A stretch of 64,000 nucleotides of DNA from Iodobacter sp. BJB302 (lineage in GTDB: Bacteria > Pseudomonadota > Gammaproteobacteria > Burkholderiales > Chitinibacteraceae), in assembly GCF_002735645.1 (NCBI RefSeq), contig NZ_PDZG01000007.1, positions 36,326 through 100,325 of the forward strand. The letters run 5' to 3'. This document shows positions 45,005-55,097 of the stretch, in pieces. A program made the translations under genes and the position numbers. The notes under the pieces were generated by a model. It was not told where the DNA came from, did no database searches, and saw nothing but the letters and a program-made list of their open reading frames with translations. Position 1 is the first letter of the stretch. Each line of letters begins with the position of its first letter.

Positions 45005-45922
45005 TTAGAAATACCCTTCCATTTTTTTCTTTTCCATCGAGCCAGATGAATCGTGGTCGATCATGCGGCCTTGGCGTTCGCTGGTGGTGGTCAGCAGCAT
45101 TTCTTGGATGATTTCTGGCAGCGTTTGCGCGGTGGATTCCACCGCGCCGGTGAGCGGATAACAGCCCAGCGTTCTAAAGCGCACCGATTTCATTTGCGGC
45201 ACTTCACCTGGCTCTAATGGCATACGGTCGTCATCTACCATGATCAGGGTGCCATTTCGCTCTACCACGGGGCGAACGTCGGCGTAGTAGAGCGGCACGA
45301 TATCGATGTTTTCCATATAGATATATTGCCAGATATCCAGCTCTGTCCAATTAGACAGCGGGAAAACGCGGATACTTTCGCCCTGGTCGATTTTGGAGTT
45401 GTAGATATTCCATAGCTCCGGGCGCTGCACTTTTGGATCCCAGCGATGGTTTTTATCGCGGAATGAATACACGCGCTCTTTGGCTCGGGATTTTTCTTCG
45501 TCACGGCGTGCGCCACCAAAGGCGGCATCAAATTTGTATTTATTCAGCGCCTGCTTCAGGCCTTCGGTTTTCATTACGTCGGTGTGTTTGGCTGAGCCTG
45601 CGCTAAATGGGTTGATGCCTGCTTTTACGCCTTCTTCATTGATATGAACAATCAGGTCAAAGCCGCACTTTGCTGCCATTTTGTCGCGAAATGTGATCAT
45701 TTCGCCGAATTTCCATGTGGTATCCACATGCATCAGCGGAAAAGGCATTTTGCCCGGGGCAAAGGCTTTCAGGGCCAGATGCAGCATTACGGCAGAATCT
45801 TTACCGATGGAATAGAGCATGACCGGGTTATCAAATTCTGCGGCTACTTCTCGAATAATATGGATGGACTCTGCTTCGAGTTGCTTAAGGTGAGTCAGCC
45901 TTGCTTCACTGAGGGTAGTCAT
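45005..45922 (-). CDS. cysD: Sulfate adenylyltransferase subunit 2
   Basis: The 305-residue catalytic subunit of ATP sulfurylase, a PP-loop (adenine nucleotide alpha hydrolase) protein with [22 protein letters not shown] near residue 33. It also has [21 protein letters not shown], the FSLRD-like block and [17 protein letters not shown], ending in KKKMEGYF as in the family. It is the first gene of the cysDN pair; no CysB site was identified by eye upstream. Confidence 0.96.
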   Translation of the reverse strand: MTTLSEARLTHLKQLEAESIHIIREVAAEFDNPVMLYSIGKDSAVMLHLALKAFAPGKMPFPLMHVDTTWKFGEMITFRDKMAAKCGFDLIVHINEEGVKAGINPFSAGSAKHTDVMKTEGLKQALNKYKFDAAFGGARRDEEKSRAKERVYSFRDKNHRWDPKVQRPELWNIYNSKIDQGESIRVFPLSNWTELDIWQYIYMENIDIVPLYYADVRPVVERNGTLIMVDDDRMPLEPGEVPQMKSVRFRTLGCYPLTGAVESTAQTLPEIIQEMLLTTTSERQGRMIDHDSSGSMEKKKMEGYF

Positions 45923-46014
45923 ACTTTATCCGGGCAAAATAATCGGTTACGAAGCTTATATCCTTAGGAATTTACCGAAGTAATGCAGTTAAGCGAAGGA
46001 TCTAATCGTTATAT

Positions 46015-46758
46015 CTATATGGATGCTTTCGCGATGATTTCTTTTACTAACTCGACATTCGTTTCTATCAAGGCGTATTCGTCTTGGCCGGGGATGCCCA
46101 TATGCACATTCGGGTTGCAATAGCGCATTTTGCTGGCAAAGGGCAGACGGGCCGAGGTGTGGAATTCTTTGCAGCCGGTAGCGGCGACTAATTCAGCAAT
46201 ATTATTACTGCGTACACCTGCACCGGGCATAACGATTAAGCGATCACCAGCGGCGGTTTGCAGCGTTTTGAGCATGGCCGCACCCTCTGAGGCCGTAGCG
46301 GCCTGGCCGCTGCTCAGTAGGCGGTTACAGCCGCTGGCAATCACGTCTTCCAGCGCTTTGAGCGGGTTTTGCGCCACATCGAAAGCGCGGTGGAAGGTGA
46401 CTTGCATGGGGCTGGCCAGCTCAACCAGGGCTTTGCAGCGTGGTACATCAATATGGCCATTGGCCGTGAGTATGCCGATTACTACGCCTTCTACACCCAG
46501 CTTTTTACAGGCGATAATATCGCGCTGCATCACTTCGTATTCCAGTTCTGTGTATAAAAAATCGCCACCGCGCGGGCGGATAATGACATTCAGGCCAATC
46601 CACAGCCGCTCTCTGGCAACGGCGATTTGCCCGTAAGATGGTGTGGTGCCACCTTCAAGCAGATTGTCGCAAAACTCAACCCGATGTGCGCCGCCTTCTT
46701 GGGCAGCGAGGCATGAGGTGACCGATCCGGCACAGATTTCCAGCAAAATATCAGACAT
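46015..46758 (-). CDS. cutC: CutC-family protein
   Basis: A 247-residue TIM-barrel protein of the CutC family, historically linked to copper homeostasis though that role is disputed in E. coli. The start ATG 46758 (MSDILLEICAGSVTSCLAAQ) follows GGAAG; an in-frame TTG upstream adds four residues. Family blocks are GGAHRVEFCDNLLEGGTTPSYG, VIIRPRGGDFLYTELE, VTFHRAFDVA and the closing EFHTSAR. It lies alone on the minus strand between cysD and the dynamin-like gene. Confidence 0.92.
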   Translation of the reverse strand: MSDILLEICAGSVTSCLAAQEGGAHRVEFCDNLLEGGTTPSYGQIAVARERLWIGLNVIIRPRGGDFLYTELEYEVMQRDIIACKKLGVEGVVIGILTANGHIDVPRCKALVELASPMQVTFHRAFDVAQNPLKALEDVIASGCNRLLSSGQAATASEGAAMLKTLQTAAGDRLIVMPGAGVRSNNIAELVAATGCKEFHTSARLPFASKMRYCNPNVHMGIPGQDEYALIETNVELVKEIIAKASI

Positions 46759-46928
46759 ATCAGCTTCCAAAAGAGAACGCCGCCTGTGAAGGGCGGCGTT
46801 GATAGACAGATCCTGTAAGACACGATGAAGCTTGAAAGGTTCGGGTGAAGGCTAAAACGCGAAGGCGGGAAACGTTGTAGGGTCCTGCCTGCAGGGCTTT
46901 TTCACCTGAAGGCGCTCTTTATGCGTAT

Positions 46929-48941
46929 TTACGCTGCTTTTGCCGCAAAAATATCTGCATTAAGCGCGGTATAAATATTGCGTAAACGCCCGTCCATATC
47001 GGCCAGCTGGGTGCCGAGCTGTCTGTCCATTTCTTCCAGCTCTTCGATACGGCCTTCCAGTGTGTCGGTGGCCTTATGGATGCGCTTGATGCTTTCCAGG
47101 CGGCGGCGTAATTGCAGCTGATGCTCGCGTACCTGTGTTTCCATCGGAGCCATCACCGCTTTCAGCCAGTTTTCAACATCGCGGTTGGCTACTTCAAATA
47201 CATAAAGCACACGGCTGGCAATGGTTTCAAAAAACTTGTGCGAGAGCTTGCCCTTGCTGGTGGTCAGCAGGGTGCTGATGGTGTTGAAATGCTCGCGGAA
47301 GGATTTTTCCAGCCGTGAAATTTCTTTGTGGTATTTCAAAGTAGAGAAGGGCGGAGGCGTGACATTGCCAAGGCCGTGTTCTTCACTAAACTTTTTATAC
47401 ATTGCCGCCATCATGGCTTGGATTTCAGCTACCTGTACGGCAGACTGGCTGATGTTGCCGTTTACGTCTTTAAAAAACTGATCCATGATGGCGCGCAGGC
47501 CGCCTTCGCCAAAGGAAAACATACTGTGTTCCATTTGATTGCGTACGGCTTCAATATTGCTTTTCAGCGCATCAATGCCCAGCAAGGATAATAATTGATT
47601 GGTTTGCTGGCTAAAAATACTGCGCAGGGCCTGAAAACGCACCAAGCCCTGTTCAAATTTGCGTTTGTCGGCGTGGACTTTGTCCATCATTTGCCCGACC
47701 ACATCCTGATTTTTGCCGCGCAGGGTGGATAGCTCGTTCAGCTGCTCCAGCACGCCGCTGCGGCGAACGCTAAGGATGGAGCGCATGCTTTTAACGATGT
47801 CTTCCACTTCGGTAATGGTGCTGTCGCGCACGATATCCTGCTTGGATGGAAGCAGCTCGTTAGACAACGCTTCTTCCAGGGCAGTGAGGCGCGAGCGGGC
47901 GAGTAAATCGACGTCCTGATTTACTTTTGCCACCAGCGCTTTTTGTGCCGAAATAGGATAAACATGGCCAACAGGCACGCCCAGCAGCTCGGCCGTTGTG
48001 TTGATCTGGTGCTCGATTTCCGCTTCGATTTGCTCTGGGGTTTTTAATTCGTCCCACATACTGTCAATTTTATTAAGCACAGCCAAGCGGCCACGATTGC
48101 CGCCTTTGGCAATGTGGGAGCGCCAGATATCAATATCAGAGCGGGTTACACCCGTGTCTGCCGCCAGAATAAACAGAATAGCGTGTGCATTTGGCAGCAG
48201 ATTAAGCGTCAGCTCTGGCTCTGTACCAATCGCATTTAGGCCCGGCGTGTCTAAAATGACCAGGCCTTGCTTAAGCAGCGGATGCGGGAAGTTGATCACT
48301 GCATGGCGCCAGCATGGAATCTCAATAGTGCCCTGGGCGTCCACCGCAATCAGCTGATCCGGGTCTTCTGCATTATAAAGCCCATAGCTGGCGGCCTCTG
48401 CCACCGGGGCACGGCGTGTGAGGCCTACATGGCGAAACGACTCAAACATGGCGTCAGAATCATTGATATCCAGAGGAATGGTTTTCCATTCTTCCGGATA
48501 GCGGCGGTATTCGCTGGTGGTGACATTCTGAGCGCGGGTTTCAATGGGCAACAGCTGAATTGATGGCTCACGTGATGCATCGTAAAGCAGCTCGGTAGGG
48601 CACATGGTAGTGCGGCCTGCTGATGAGGGCAGGATGCGCTTGCCATAATGAGCAAAGAAAATCGCATTGATGAGCTCTGATTTCCCGCGGGAAAACTCCG
48701 CCACAAACGCAATATTCAGTTTGTCTTCACGCAGTTTTTCGATCAGCTGGGAAATACGTAAATTACTTTGTGCGTCTTCTAAATCCTGCTCGGTTAACCA
48801 GCGTGCAAGCTGGCTGATCGCCTGCGTGAGTTCGGCACGCCAAGTGCTGTACGCCTGGAAATCCCCGACTAAGCGATCGCTGCCACTTGGGTCATTTACT
48901 GCCAAATCGTTTTGATGCAGATAATCGGTGCTCATTGCCAT
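46929..48941 (-). CDS. Bacterial dynamin-like GTPase
   Basis: A 670-residue large GTPase of the dynamin superfamily. The P-loop is AEFSRGKS (81-88), switch 1 is in SSAGRTTMCPTEL, G3 is VILDTPGLNAIG (about 228-239) and G4 is LNKIDSM. A long helical stalk with coiled-coil segments follows (GVLEQLNELSTLRGKNQDVV, LQLRRRLESIKRIHKATDTLEGRIEELEE in part). No transmembrane helix or paddle hydrophobic hairpin is obvious. It stands alone rather than as a tandem pair, unlike many bacterial dynamins such as LeoA/LeoB. It may act in membrane maintenance or phage defence; nothing nearby tells which. Confidence 0.85.
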   Translation of the reverse strand: MAMSTDYLHQNDLAVNDPSGSDRLVGDFQAYSTWRAELTQAISQLARWLTEQDLEDAQSNLRISQLIEKLREDKLNIAFVAEFSRGKSELINAIFFAHYGKRILPSSAGRTTMCPTELLYDASREPSIQLLPIETRAQNVTTSEYRRYPEEWKTIPLDINDSDAMFESFRHVGLTRRAPVAEAASYGLYNAEDPDQLIAVDAQGTIEIPCWRHAVINFPHPLLKQGLVILDTPGLNAIGTEPELTLNLLPNAHAILFILAADTGVTRSDIDIWRSHIAKGGNRGRLAVLNKIDSMWDELKTPEQIEAEIEHQINTTAELLGVPVGHVYPISAQKALVAKVNQDVDLLARSRLTALEEALSNELLPSKQDIVRDSTITEVEDIVKSMRSILSVRRSGVLEQLNELSTLRGKNQDVVGQMMDKVHADKRKFEQGLVRFQALRSIFSQQTNQLLSLLGIDALKSNIEAVRNQMEHSMFSFGEGGLRAIMDQFFKDVNGNISQSAVQVAEIQAMMAAMYKKFSEEHGLGNVTPPPFSTLKYHKEISRLEKSFREHFNTISTLLTTSKGKLSHKFFETIASRVLYVFEVANRDVENWLKAVMAPMETQVREHQLQLRRRLESIKRIHKATDTLEGRIEELEEMDRQLGTQLADMDGRLRNIYTALNADIFAAKAA

Positions 48942-49003
48942 CTCTCTATTTGCGATGCCCGCACAAATGCAGGCTTTGTAAGTCGTTCTTTTTAATTAAA
49001 TTA

Positions 49004-49819
49004 TTAATGCTGGCAATGTGGGCAATAAAATGTACTGCGTTGCCCCTGGCGTATTTGTTTAATTTCAGAGTTGCAAATGCGGCACGGCATACCTGCCCGG
49101 CCATATACAAATGCACTCAGCTGAAAATAACCTGCTTTACCATCGCTATCCACATAATCACGCAGTGTGCTTCCGCCCGCAATAATTGCATCCCCTAGTG
49201 TTGCTTTGATTGCTGCAACTAATTGCGCTGATTCCTGAGGATTTAAGCTATTTGCCGCCCGGTTTGGATTAATTTTTGCTCTGAATAATGATTCAGAGGC
49301 ATAGATATTCCCTACGCCTACCACTGTATGATTATCCATAATCGCAAGTTTAATCGCTATTTTCCGATTAGAGTTGGCTGATAGAAGATGGTCGGTATTA
49401 AATTGCTCTGATAATGGCTCCGGCCCCAGCTTTTGTAATAGCGGATGTGGTCCGTTTTCTGTGGCTTGCCACAAGCAAGCGCCAAAACGGCGCGGGTCCC
49501 GGTAGCGCAGCCGCTTTCCATTACTTAAAACCAAATCAAAATGATCGTGCTTTTCTGCAGGAAAAGCTTCAGTTAATACGCGTAAATTACCTGACATGCC
49601 TAAATGGATAATCAGTGTGCCGTGCTCAAAGCTAAAAAGAAGGTATTTGGCACGGCGGCTCAGGCTAAGAATTTTCCGGCCTTCCAGCGTTTGTGCAAGA
49701 TCGGCAGGAATGGGCCAGCGCAGCCTTGGCTGGCGAATAATCACACTTTTGATCTCTGCACCCTCAATATGCGATGCGATTCCTCTTCGTGTGGTTTCAA
49801 CTTCTGGTAATTCTGGCAC
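49004..49819 (-). CDS. mutM: Formamidopyrimidine-DNA glycosylase
   Basis: A 271-residue base-excision repair enzyme removing 8-oxoguanine and opened purines. It begins MPELPEVETTRRGI, with catalytic Pro2 and Glu3, has Lys in LSLSRRAKYLLF, the helix-two-turn-helix with VGVGNIYASESLF, and the C-terminal zinc finger CRICNSEIKQIRQGQRSTFYCPHC. All catalytic residues are present. It is divergent from the TPR lipoprotein gene with a gap of about 245 bases. Confidence 0.97.
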   Translation of the reverse strand: MPELPEVETTRRGIASHIEGAEIKSVIIRQPRLRWPIPADLAQTLEGRKILSLSRRAKYLLFSFEHGTLIIHLGMSGNLRVLTEAFPAEKHDHFDLVLSNGKRLRYRDPRRFGACLWQATENGPHPLLQKLGPEPLSEQFNTDHLLSANSNRKIAIKLAIMDNHTVVGVGNIYASESLFRAKINPNRAANSLNPQESAQLVAAIKATLGDAIIAGGSTLRDYVDSDGKAGYFQLSAFVYGRAGMPCRICNSEIKQIRQGQRSTFYCPHCQH

Positions 49820-50063
49820 TTTGTCTTCCTGTGAGCGGGCTGAAGCCTGATCGGGCTATGGGGTGTTCTGACGCGGAAATAATTTACAAAATCAACGCAA
49901 TTGTCTGTTTTAAAAGGATTTAGTTCTTTTTCTGCATGGTGTGGTGCATTCATTAGCTTATTGCTTGCTATGCGTTTTAAATAAAGTAAGCGTAAGACGA
50001 GCTATTACTATCTGAAATATCCGAGTTAATATGGAATGATTACTGACGTTACTGGATTGTGCC

Positions 50064-51830
50064 ATGCCCGTCCCTTTCCGACACTATGCTCTTTGCTTAC
50101 TTATTAGCGGCTTATTCTTGGGCGGCTGCGCCTCTGTGCCCGTTGCATCAACGTCTGGCACTGCCGCAAGCGAGCCCGCCGAAGCTGCAGGTGATGCTGA
50201 GCCTGTGAGGGATGAAAGTTTTGCTCCGGAATCCTTATCGCGCTTACCTTTAACCAATGATTTATTGCTGCGCTTTTTAGTCGCGGATATTTCTTTGCAG
50301 CGTGGCCGCACCGCACTTTCTGCGCAAACATGGTACGACCTTGCTAACCGCACGCATGACCCGCGTGTGGCGCGCCGGGCAACAGAAGTTGCGGTAGGGG
50401 CAGGGCAGCTGGGGCTTGCTCAGGAAACTGCTCAGCAATGGATTACGGCCGCACCTAATTCGGTAGGGGCCCGGCAAATATTACTGACTTTATTAATTCG
50501 CGCTGACCGGATAGAAGAAGCCCGCCCGCATATCGAGGCTTTACTCGCTGCAAAACCGGAGGAAGCCCCTGCTTTCTTTATGCAAATGCATTTGCTGTGG
50601 GATAAAACCAGCGACAGAAAAGCCGCATGGCTGCTGACGGATGAGCTGACACAAAAATATCCGCAGCTGCCAGAGGCGCATTTTGCCCGTGCGGTAGCGA
50701 TGGCCAACCAGGAGCGCTTTAACGATGCAATTGCAGAGCTGGATCGCGCACTGGCCAGCCGCCCCAATTGGGATGCGGTGATTCAGTACAAAGCTCAGCT
50801 TTTATCGAATCAATCGCCTGCCAGCAGCGTGGCGTTTTTGCAAAAATCAGTGAAAGAAAATCCGATGTCGCTGGTGCTGCGCAATTCGCTGGCACGCGAG
50901 CTGGTTGCTGCCCAGCGCTTAGCAGAGGCAAATCAGGTTTACCAGGAAGTGCTGAATCTGCAGGCGACAAATTTAGACGCTTTAATTGGCACTGGCTTAA
51001 TTGCATTGCAGCAGCGCGATTTGGATACGGCTTACCGGAATTTAAGCGCGGCTATTACACAAAACCCACGCAATGTGGATAACTTGCGTTATTACCTTGG
51101 ACAGATTTCTGAAGAGCGCTACCGTTTTGATGAAGCACTGAGCTGGTATAGCCAGGTAGGGGGCGAGTTTGCACCTTCTGCTAAAAAACGCTTACCCCGG
51201 GTTTATGCCCGCTTAGGCAGAATGGAAGAGGCGCGTAAAGCCATCGCGGCCTTGCCTGCAGACACTGAGCAGGCGCGGATTGAACACATCCAGATGGATG
51301 CGCAGCTGTGGCGCGAGGCAAAAGATTTTAAAAAGGGTGTGGATACTTTAAGTAAGGGCATTGCTGCTTATCCGCAGTCGGCAGATTTAATTTACGACCG
51401 GGCTTTAATGGCGGATATGCAAGGTGATTACGCCTTGGCTGAAAGCGATTTACGTAAGTATGTGGCGCTGTTGCCCGCCAATGCTCAGGGAATGAATGCT
51501 TTGGGTTATACCCTGCTGACACGCACCAGTAAGCTGGCAGAAGCCGAAAAACTGCTGGAGCAGGCCATTGCGCTTGAGCCAGACAGCCCGGTTATTCTGG
51601 ATAGCTTGGGCTGGCTGCGTTATAAGCAGGGCAAAAAGCAGGAGGCAAAAGATTTGCTGCAACGGGCTTATGCAAAATTAACCGAGCCGGATGTGGCGGC
51701 TCATCTGGCAGAAGTATTGTGGCAGCTCGGTGATAAAGCCGAAGCAAAAAAAATCGTGGATGAGGCGCTTTTAGTGGATGCAAAAAATGAAACGCTGCTT
51801 GAGGTGATTTCCCGCCTGGGTATCCGCTGA
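50064..51830 (+). CDS. TPR-repeat lipoprotein
   Basis: A 588-residue protein with a lipoprotein signal (YALCLLISGLFLGGC, lipidated Cys near 22) and about ten tetratricopeptide repeats in two blocks. The first block is 65-345 (ARRATEVAVGAGQLGLAQETAQQW and following) and the second is 365-580 (LIYDRALMADMQGDYALAESDLRKY, LDSLGWLRYKQGKKQEA). It probably sits at the periplasmic face of the outer membrane as a scaffold. It is coupled to lolB by a TGATG overlap, a conserved betaproteobacterial order (TPR-lolB-ispE) that hints at an envelope role. The function is unproven. Confidence 0.85.
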   Translation: MPVPFRHYALCLLISGLFLGGCASVPVASTSGTAASEPAEAAGDAEPVRDESFAPESLSRLPLTNDLLLRFLVADISLQRGRTALSAQTWYDLANRTHDPRVARRATEVAVGAGQLGLAQETAQQWITAAPNSVGARQILLTLLIRADRIEEARPHIEALLAAKPEEAPAFFMQMHLLWDKTSDRKAAWLLTDELTQKYPQLPEAHFARAVAMANQERFNDAIAELDRALASRPNWDAVIQYKAQLLSNQSPASSVAFLQKSVKENPMSLVLRNSLARELVAAQRLAEANQVYQEVLNLQATNLDALIGTGLIALQQRDLDTAYRNLSAAITQNPRNVDNLRYYLGQISEERYRFDEALSWYSQVGGEFAPSAKKRLPRVYARLGRMEEARKAIAALPADTEQARIEHIQMDAQLWREAKDFKKGVDTLSKGIAAYPQSADLIYDRALMADMQGDYALAESDLRKYVALLPANAQGMNALGYTLLTRTSKLAEAEKLLEQAIALEPDSPVILDSLGWLRYKQGKKQEAKDLLQRAYAKLTEPDVAAHLAEVLWQLGDKAEAKKIVDEALLVDAKNETLLEVISRLGIR

Positions 51831-52357
51831 TGCGTTTATGGCTGGTTTTGCTGCTTTTATTAAGCGCCTGCAGCTCTGTGCCCCAGGCCCCGCGTGCAGG
51901 TTATTCGGCTAGTGGCAGGGTGGCTTTAAAAGTTGCAAATGAAAGGCATTATGCGCAATTTGACTGGCATCAGCTGGGTGAGCAAAGCGAGCTTTCGCTA
52001 TCCGGGCCACTTGGGCAAACGGCGGCAGAGCTGCGGTTCAGCCCTGGCAGTGCCAGCTTGCGTGATGCAAATCAGCGGGAAACTAAAGCTTTCTCTGCTG
52101 ATGAGTTAATTGCTGAAACTTTAGGTTGGCCCTTGCCTGTGTCAGGTTTGCGCTGGTGGTTGCGTGGTGAGGCTGATCCAGAGCTTGCAGTAACAAGCCA
52201 GAGTGAGATTGAAAATGGCCGTTTGCTCTTACAATCAGGCTGGCGTATTGAAAGCACAGATTATCGCGGACAGCCCAGTTTGCCGCACAAATTAACGCTG
52301 AGCCGCAGTGATTTAGAAATTAAAGTTGTGATTACAGAATGGCAATGGAATCCTTAA
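51830..52357 (+). CDS. lolB: Outer-membrane lipoprotein receptor LolB
   Basis: A 175-residue lipoprotein (MRLWLVLLLLLSACSSVPQAP, Cys14) that accepts lipoproteins from LolA and inserts them into the outer membrane. Family blocks are YSASGRVALKV, FDWHQLGEQSELSLSGPLGQTAAEL and LGWPLPVSGLRWWLRG. The start overlaps the TPR gene stop and its own stop overlaps the ispE ATG (TAATG), so all three are coupled. It is slightly shorter than E. coli LolB. Confidence 0.92.
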   Translation: MRLWLVLLLLLSACSSVPQAPRAGYSASGRVALKVANERHYAQFDWHQLGEQSELSLSGPLGQTAAELRFSPGSASLRDANQRETKAFSADELIAETLGWPLPVSGLRWWLRGEADPELAVTSQSEIENGRLLLQSGWRIESTDYRGQPSLPHKLTLSRSDLEIKVVITEWQWNP

Positions 52358-53208
52358 TGAGTAACTCACACGATTGGCAGGATTTTCCTGCTCCCGCCAA
52401 GCTCAACCTTTTTTTACATATTGTGGGGCGCCGGAGCGATGGCTACCATCTGCTGCAATCTGTTTTTCAGCTGATTGATCTGGCCGATACCATTAGCCTG
52501 CGCATCAATGAAGGCGGAGAAATCCAGCATCTGAATCCCTTGCCTGGTGTGCCTGCAGAAAGTGATTTAACTGTGCGCGCTGCGCGCTTGCTGCAAAAAG
52601 AAACCGGCTGCAACAAAGGCGTGGATATCCGCGTGGAAAAGCGCTTGCCTATGGGGGGCGGTGTAGGCGGAGGCAGCTCAGATGCTGCTACCGTCATGCT
52701 GGCACTTAATCGCTTATGGCAATTAAATTTGCCGCGCAGCAGGCTGATGGAGCTGGGTTTAAGCCTTGGTGCGGATGTGCCGTTTTTTATTTTTGGTGAA
52801 TCAGCATTCGTAGAAGGAATCGGCGAAATCATGACGCCAGTGGCTACGCCCGACGTTGATTTTGTGGTTCTACACCCGCAAGTCCATGTGTCGACACCAC
52901 AAATTTTTTCTGATCCTGACTTGACAAGAAATACGCCGCCGATTAAAGTTCCGCACCTCAGCAGCGCCACCACCCAAAATGATCTGGAATACGTGGCCTG
53001 TAAGAATCATCCTGAAATACGCGAAAACATTACGTGGCTTAGCCAGTATGCTAATGCAAGGATGACTGGTTCAGGTAGTTGTGTTTTTGCAAGTTTTTCT
53101 TCACCCAACGAAGCAAACCGTGTAATATACGACCTGCCTAAAAATATGACCGGATATGTTGCTAGGTCATTAAGTAAGCATCCATTACATGAATTTGCCG
53201 AGTTTTAG
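52357..53208 (+). CDS. ispE: 4-diphosphocytidyl-2-C-methyl-D-erythritol kinase
   Basis: A 283-residue GHMP kinase of the MEP isoprenoid pathway. FPAPAKLNLFLHIVGRRSDGYH carries the substrate site and PMGGGVGGGSSDAATVML is the ATP-binding motif. GADVPFFIFGESAFVEGIGE and MTGSGSCVFASF follow. ATG 52357, overlapping the lolB stop, gives the normal start; upstream in-frame ATGs at 52339 and 52345 lie inside lolB. tRNA-Gln begins 11 bases after the stop. Confidence 0.96.
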   Translation: MSNSHDWQDFPAPAKLNLFLHIVGRRSDGYHLLQSVFQLIDLADTISLRINEGGEIQHLNPLPGVPAESDLTVRAARLLQKETGCNKGVDIRVEKRLPMGGGVGGGSSDAATVMLALNRLWQLNLPRSRLMELGLSLGADVPFFIFGESAFVEGIGEIMTPVATPDVDFVVLHPQVHVSTPQIFSDPDLTRNTPPIKVPHLSSATTQNDLEYVACKNHPEIRENITWLSQYANARMTGSGSCVFASFSSPNEANRVIYDLPKNMTGYVARSLSKHPLHEFAEF

Positions 53209-53219
53209 GCAGTTTCATT

Positions 53220-53296
53220 AGGGGAGTCGCCAAGTTGGTTAAGGCATCGGATTTTGATTCCGACATGCGAAGGTTCGAATCCTTCTTCCCCTGCCA
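53220..53296 (+). tRNA. tRNA-Gln (anticodon UUG)
   Basis: The acceptor AGGGGAG pairs with TTCCCCT, the anticodon loop TTTTGAT gives anticodon UUG for codon CAA, the T-arm is GAAGG-TTCGAAT-CCTTC and the CCA end is encoded. 77 bases. It lies between ispE and prs, the usual betaproteobacterial position. Confidence 0.96.
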
Positions 53297-53308
53297 ATCA
53301 TTCTCAGA

Positions 53309-53338
53309 GAAGCGTGTAATTTTAAATTACACGCTTTT
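53309..53338 (+). terminator. Hairpin after tRNA-Gln
   Basis: GAAGCGTGTAATTT-TAAATTACACGCTTTTC forms a long stem 12 bases past the tRNA and 20 bases before prs. It may end the ispE-tRNA transcript or attenuate prs. Confidence 0.8.
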
Positions 53339-53358
53339 CGTCATTCTGGAATACGGAA

Positions 53359-54309
53359 ATGGCTTACGATAGCCTCATGGTGTTTACCGGCAATGCTAAC
53401 CCCAAGCTTGCTGACAGTGTAGTTAACCACCTGGACATCTCGATCGGCCGTGCAACGGTTGGTCGATTCTCTGACGGCGAAGTGACCGTTGAGCTCCTGG
53501 AGAACGTTCGCGGTCGCGATGTATTTGTTCTTCAGTCCACCTGTGTACCTACCAACGACAATTTGATGGAAGTCATGCTAATGGTTGATTCGCTGAAACG
53601 CGCATCGGCTGGCCGCATTACTGCAGCGATTCCCTACCTTGGGTATTCCCGTCAGGATCGTCGTCCACGCTCTGCACGGGTGCCTATTTCTGCCAAAGTG
53701 GTTGCAAATATGCTAACCGTGGCCGGGGTAGACCGTGTTTTGACTGTGGATGTACACGCAGATCAAATCCAGGGCTTTTTTGATATCCCCGTAGATAACA
53801 TCTACTCGACACCTGTATTGCTGTCGGATATCCGTGAAAAACGCTATGAAAACCTAATGGTTGTAAGCCCGGACGTAGGCGGCGTATTACGTGCCCGCGC
53901 CATGGCTAAGCAATTGGGTGTGGATATGGCGATTATTGATAAACGCCGCCCTAAGGCTGGCGTTGCCGAAGTCATGCATATTATCGGTGATGTTAAAGAC
54001 CGTACCTGTGTGATTATCGATGACATGATCGATACCGCCAACACCCTGTGCAAAGCCGCACAAGCCCTGAAACAACACGGTGCGAAACGCGTATTGGCTT
54101 ACGCAACGCACGCTGTATTCTCGGGTGCTGCAGTAGAACGCATTATGCAATCTGACCTGGATGAAGTGGTTGTGACTGACACTATCCCGGTCAGCCAGGC
54201 TGCACAAGACAGTGGTCGTGTACGTGTGGTATCGATTGCCGGTCTCTTGGCTGAAACGATGCGCCGTATTAACAACGACGAATCCGTTTCGTCCTTGTTT
54301 GTAGATTAA
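53359..54309 (+). CDS. prs: Ribose-phosphate pyrophosphokinase
   Basis: The 316-residue PRPP synthetase supplies nucleotide, His and Trp synthesis. It has the ATP/metal blocks [77 protein letters not shown] and the PRPP loop [18 protein letters not shown]. The length is exactly the class I standard. rplY follows 107 bases later. Confidence 0.98.
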   Translation: MAYDSLMVFTGNANPKLADSVVNHLDISIGRATVGRFSDGEVTVELLENVRGRDVFVLQSTCVPTNDNLMEVMLMVDSLKRASAGRITAAIPYLGYSRQDRRPRSARVPISAKVVANMLTVAGVDRVLTVDVHADQIQGFFDIPVDNIYSTPVLLSDIREKRYENLMVVSPDVGGVLRARAMAKQLGVDMAIIDKRRPKAGVAEVMHIIGDVKDRTCVIIDDMIDTANTLCKAAQALKQHGAKRVLAYATHAVFSGAAVERIMQSDLDEVVVTDTIPVSQAAQDSGRVRVVSIAGLLAETMRRINNDESVSSLFVD

Positions 54310-54415
54310 ATTTTGGACTTCGGTCCGCTTGCTGTGCTGTCTGGTCGCGGACAGCACTTATTTAAATGCACTAAGCCTGCCCTGAGGGTAAGCAAAGTGC
54401 TTATGGAGTTTTATC

Positions 54416-54997
54416 ATGACTTTTGAAATCAATGCAGTAGCACGTGACGCGCAAGGTACGGGTGCGAGCCGCCGCCAGCGTCGTGACGGTCGTTTGCCAG
54501 CAATCGTTTACGGTGGCGATGTAGCCCCTGTAGCCGTAACTCTTGACCACAACAGCATGTACTACGCTTTGCAAAAAGAAGCGTTCCACACTGCTCTGAT
54601 CAAGCTGAACATCGAAGGCGCTGCTTCCGAGCAAGTTCTGGTTCGTGCTGTTCAATACCACCCATTCAAGCAATTGGTTCTGCACGTTGACTTGCAACGC
54701 GTAAGCGACGCTACTGTTGTTGAATTGAAAGTGCCATTGCACTTCATCAACGGTGACACTTGCCTGGGCGTTAAAATGCAAGGCGGTTCGATCAGCACTG
54801 TGCTGAACGAAGTAATGGTTCGTTGCGTAGCTTCCAAGCTGCCAGAATTTGTTACTGTTGACCTGAGCGAATTGTCTGCACTGAAGACATCTGTTCACTT
54901 GTCAGACATCAAGCTTGCAGATGGTATCGAACTGGTATCGCTGGCTTCTGGTAAAGACTTGGGTATCGTAAACCTGAACGGCGCAAAAGCTGTTTAA
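54416..54997 (+). CDS. rplY: 50S ribosomal protein L25/general stress protein Ctc
   Basis: A 193-residue 5S-rRNA-binding protein of the longer CTC type, with an N-terminal L25 domain (about 1-95: RDAQGTGASRRQRRDGRLPAIVYGGD, VLVRAVQYHPFKQLVLHVDLQRV) and a C-terminal TL5-like domain (DTCLGVKMQGGSISTVL, LSDIKLADGIEL). The codon use is biased to C-ending and T-ending optimal codons, as expected for a highly expressed gene. A strong terminator follows. Confidence 0.97.
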   Translation: MTFEINAVARDAQGTGASRRQRRDGRLPAIVYGGDVAPVAVTLDHNSMYYALQKEAFHTALIKLNIEGAASEQVLVRAVQYHPFKQLVLHVDLQRVSDATVVELKVPLHFINGDTCLGVKMQGGSISTVLNEVMVRCVASKLPEFVTVDLSELSALKTSVHLSDIKLADGIELVSLASGKDLGIVNLNGAKAV

Positions 54998-55009
54998 GTT
55001 TTAAAGCTC

Positions 55010-55039
55010 AAAAAAAACCCGCTGCGGCGGGTTTTTTTT
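55010..55039 (+). terminator. Terminator of rplY
   Basis: AAAAAAAACCCGC-TGC-GGCGGGTTTTTTTT, 12 bases past the stop. Confidence 0.95.
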
Positions 55040-55097
55040 CGTCTTTCATTTCTTGCTATCTGCTATTCTTTTTTGTTGGTAACAAATGGAGAAAGCA

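Noticed and set aside
48541..48570. Fifth parS-like CTCACGTGAT in the dynamin gene
   Set aside because: Only the CACGTG core is shared; the flanks do not match the consensus.
49004..49198. Open frames on the plus strand opposite mutM and the dynamin gene
   Set aside because: They are shadows of well-supported minus-strand genes.
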